NCBI GenBank assembly: GCA_028713595.1
Contig: JAQTNZ010000159.1
Coordinates: 1-6,366, forward strand
Reading direction: 5' to 3'
Length of the DNA: 6,366 nucleotides
DNA from: Methylovulum sp.
GTDB lineage: Bacteria > Pseudomonadota > Gammaproteobacteria > Methylococcales > Methylomonadaceae
Shown: piece by piece, positions 6,045 through 6,366 of the stretch
How the letters are laid out: each line of letters opens with the position of its first letter
Numbering within the stretch: the first letter of the stretch is position 1
Made by a program: the position numbers and the translations under genes
Notes under the pieces: generated by a model
What the model saw: only the letters and a program-made list of their open reading frames with translations
What the model was told of the DNA's origin: nothing
Databases searched by the model: none

Positions 6045-6366
6045 TTAGATTAGCCAGGGTGCTTTAGCATCTGCGGCTATACCGTATTTGGCAATCGCCA
6101 CGTCAATCTTGGCCGCATCAAATTGCCCCAAATCCGCCAACGCCTTTAAGGCGGCGATAGTGACATGGTGACGGTCAACTTCAAAAAAGCGGCGCAAATT
6201 TTCGCGGGTGTCAGAGCGGCCAAAACCGTCCGTACCCAACACCGTATAAGGTGCGGCGATCAGGCTGCGGATTTGCTCGGCAAAAGCGCGGGTATAGTCG
6301 GTCGCGGCAATGACCGGGCCGACGGCATTTGCCAGACAATGGCTGACATGCGGCTGTTTCGGCGGC
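6045..6366 (-). CDS. aceE: Pyruvate dehydrogenase E1 component, C-terminal part (partial)
   Basis: This is the last 106 residues of the homodimeric E1 of the pyruvate dehydrogenase complex. E1 is the thiamine-diphosphate enzyme that decarboxylates pyruvate and reductively acetylates the lipoyl group of E2 in the cytoplasm. The frame is open from the window edge (first whole codon 6365-6363) to TAA at 6047-6045, so the start lies outside the window. The visible protein contains GPVIAATDYTRAFAEQIR, then VLGTDGFGRSDTRENLRRFF, then a helical end finishing in KAPWLI. The GTDGFGRSD...LR..FEVD block is the hallmark of the AceE C-terminal domain and does not occur in the alpha2beta2 E1 type. An internal ATG at 6242 is not the real start, because conserved sequence continues upstream of it. 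aceF follows after 16 bases. The identification is firm; only the tail can be judged. Confidence 0.96.
   Translation of the reverse strand, partial: PPKQPHVSHCLANAVGPVIAATDYTRAFAEQIRSLIAAPYTVLGTDGFGRSDTRENLRRFFEVDRHHVTIAALKALADLGQFDAAKIDVAIAKYGIAADAKAPWLI

Noticed and set aside
5361..6053. Long plus-strand open frame of 230 codons opposite aceF
   Set aside because: It is antisense to the lipoyl domain and Ala/Pro linker of E2. Its Ala/Thr/Ser-rich composition is what the reverse of such G/C-rich sequence gives, and no family motif is visible.
6045..6242. A separate 65-codon gene starting at ATG 6242
   Set aside because: The same frame is open upstream to the window edge with conserved AceE residues, so this is an internal Met of aceE.

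Overview
The window is a run of seven same-strand (minus) genes. Read in the direction of transcription, from base 6366 down to base 1, it passes from central metabolism straight into surface-polysaccharide export. The order is the end of pyruvate dehydrogenase E1 (aceE, cut by the window edge), dihydrolipoamide acetyltransferase E2 (aceF), dihydrolipoamide dehydrogenase E3 (lpd), an O-antigen-type ABC permease (wzm-like), its ATPase (wzt-like), a small basic protein of unknown function, and a GT4-type glycosyltransferase. No RNA gene, IS element or CRISPR array was seen. No stretch longer than 113 bases lacks a gene.

The E1 tail is the homodimeric (AceE) type and the order aceE-aceF-lpd is that of a proteobacterial PDH operon. 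The E2 has a single lipoyl domain and the E3 has no lipoyl domain of its own. This suggests a gammaproteobacterium. The style of the polysaccharide genes would fit an aquatic or methanotroph-like lineage such as Methylococcales, but that is a guess. Composition steps down across the window: 60-base rows starting at 4861 and 4561 (PDH side) contain 37 and 38 G/C, whereas rows at 1741 and 1381 (polysaccharide side) contain 19 and 20. The polysaccharide genes may therefore have been acquired separately.

Layout. In 3216-6366, aceE/aceF and aceF/lpd are separated by 16-17 bases, which fits one transcript making the pyruvate to acetyl-CoA complex. In 1663-3215, the permease starts directly after or within 21 bases of the lpd stop with no terminator between them, and the ATPase start is 2 bases past the permease stop. 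Together these two would flip or export a lipid-linked glycan across the inner membrane. In 1550-1662 there is an AT-rich gap without a gene. In 1-1549 lie the small protein and the glycosyltransferase, joined by a TAATG overlap.

Four things stand out. First, the glycosyltransferase frame is broken by an in-frame TAG, after which family-like sequence continues to the window edge. Second, a textbook intrinsic-terminator sequence sits inside the permease coding region on the transcribed strand. Third, an A7-C-A5-G6 tract at the small-protein/glycosyltransferase junction would permit a -1 frameshift fusion. Fourth, lpd carries an in-frame insert encoded by two adjacent hairpins. Together they suggest a polysaccharide locus attached to the PDH operon, possibly decaying and possibly attenuated. 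No wholly new system is evident.
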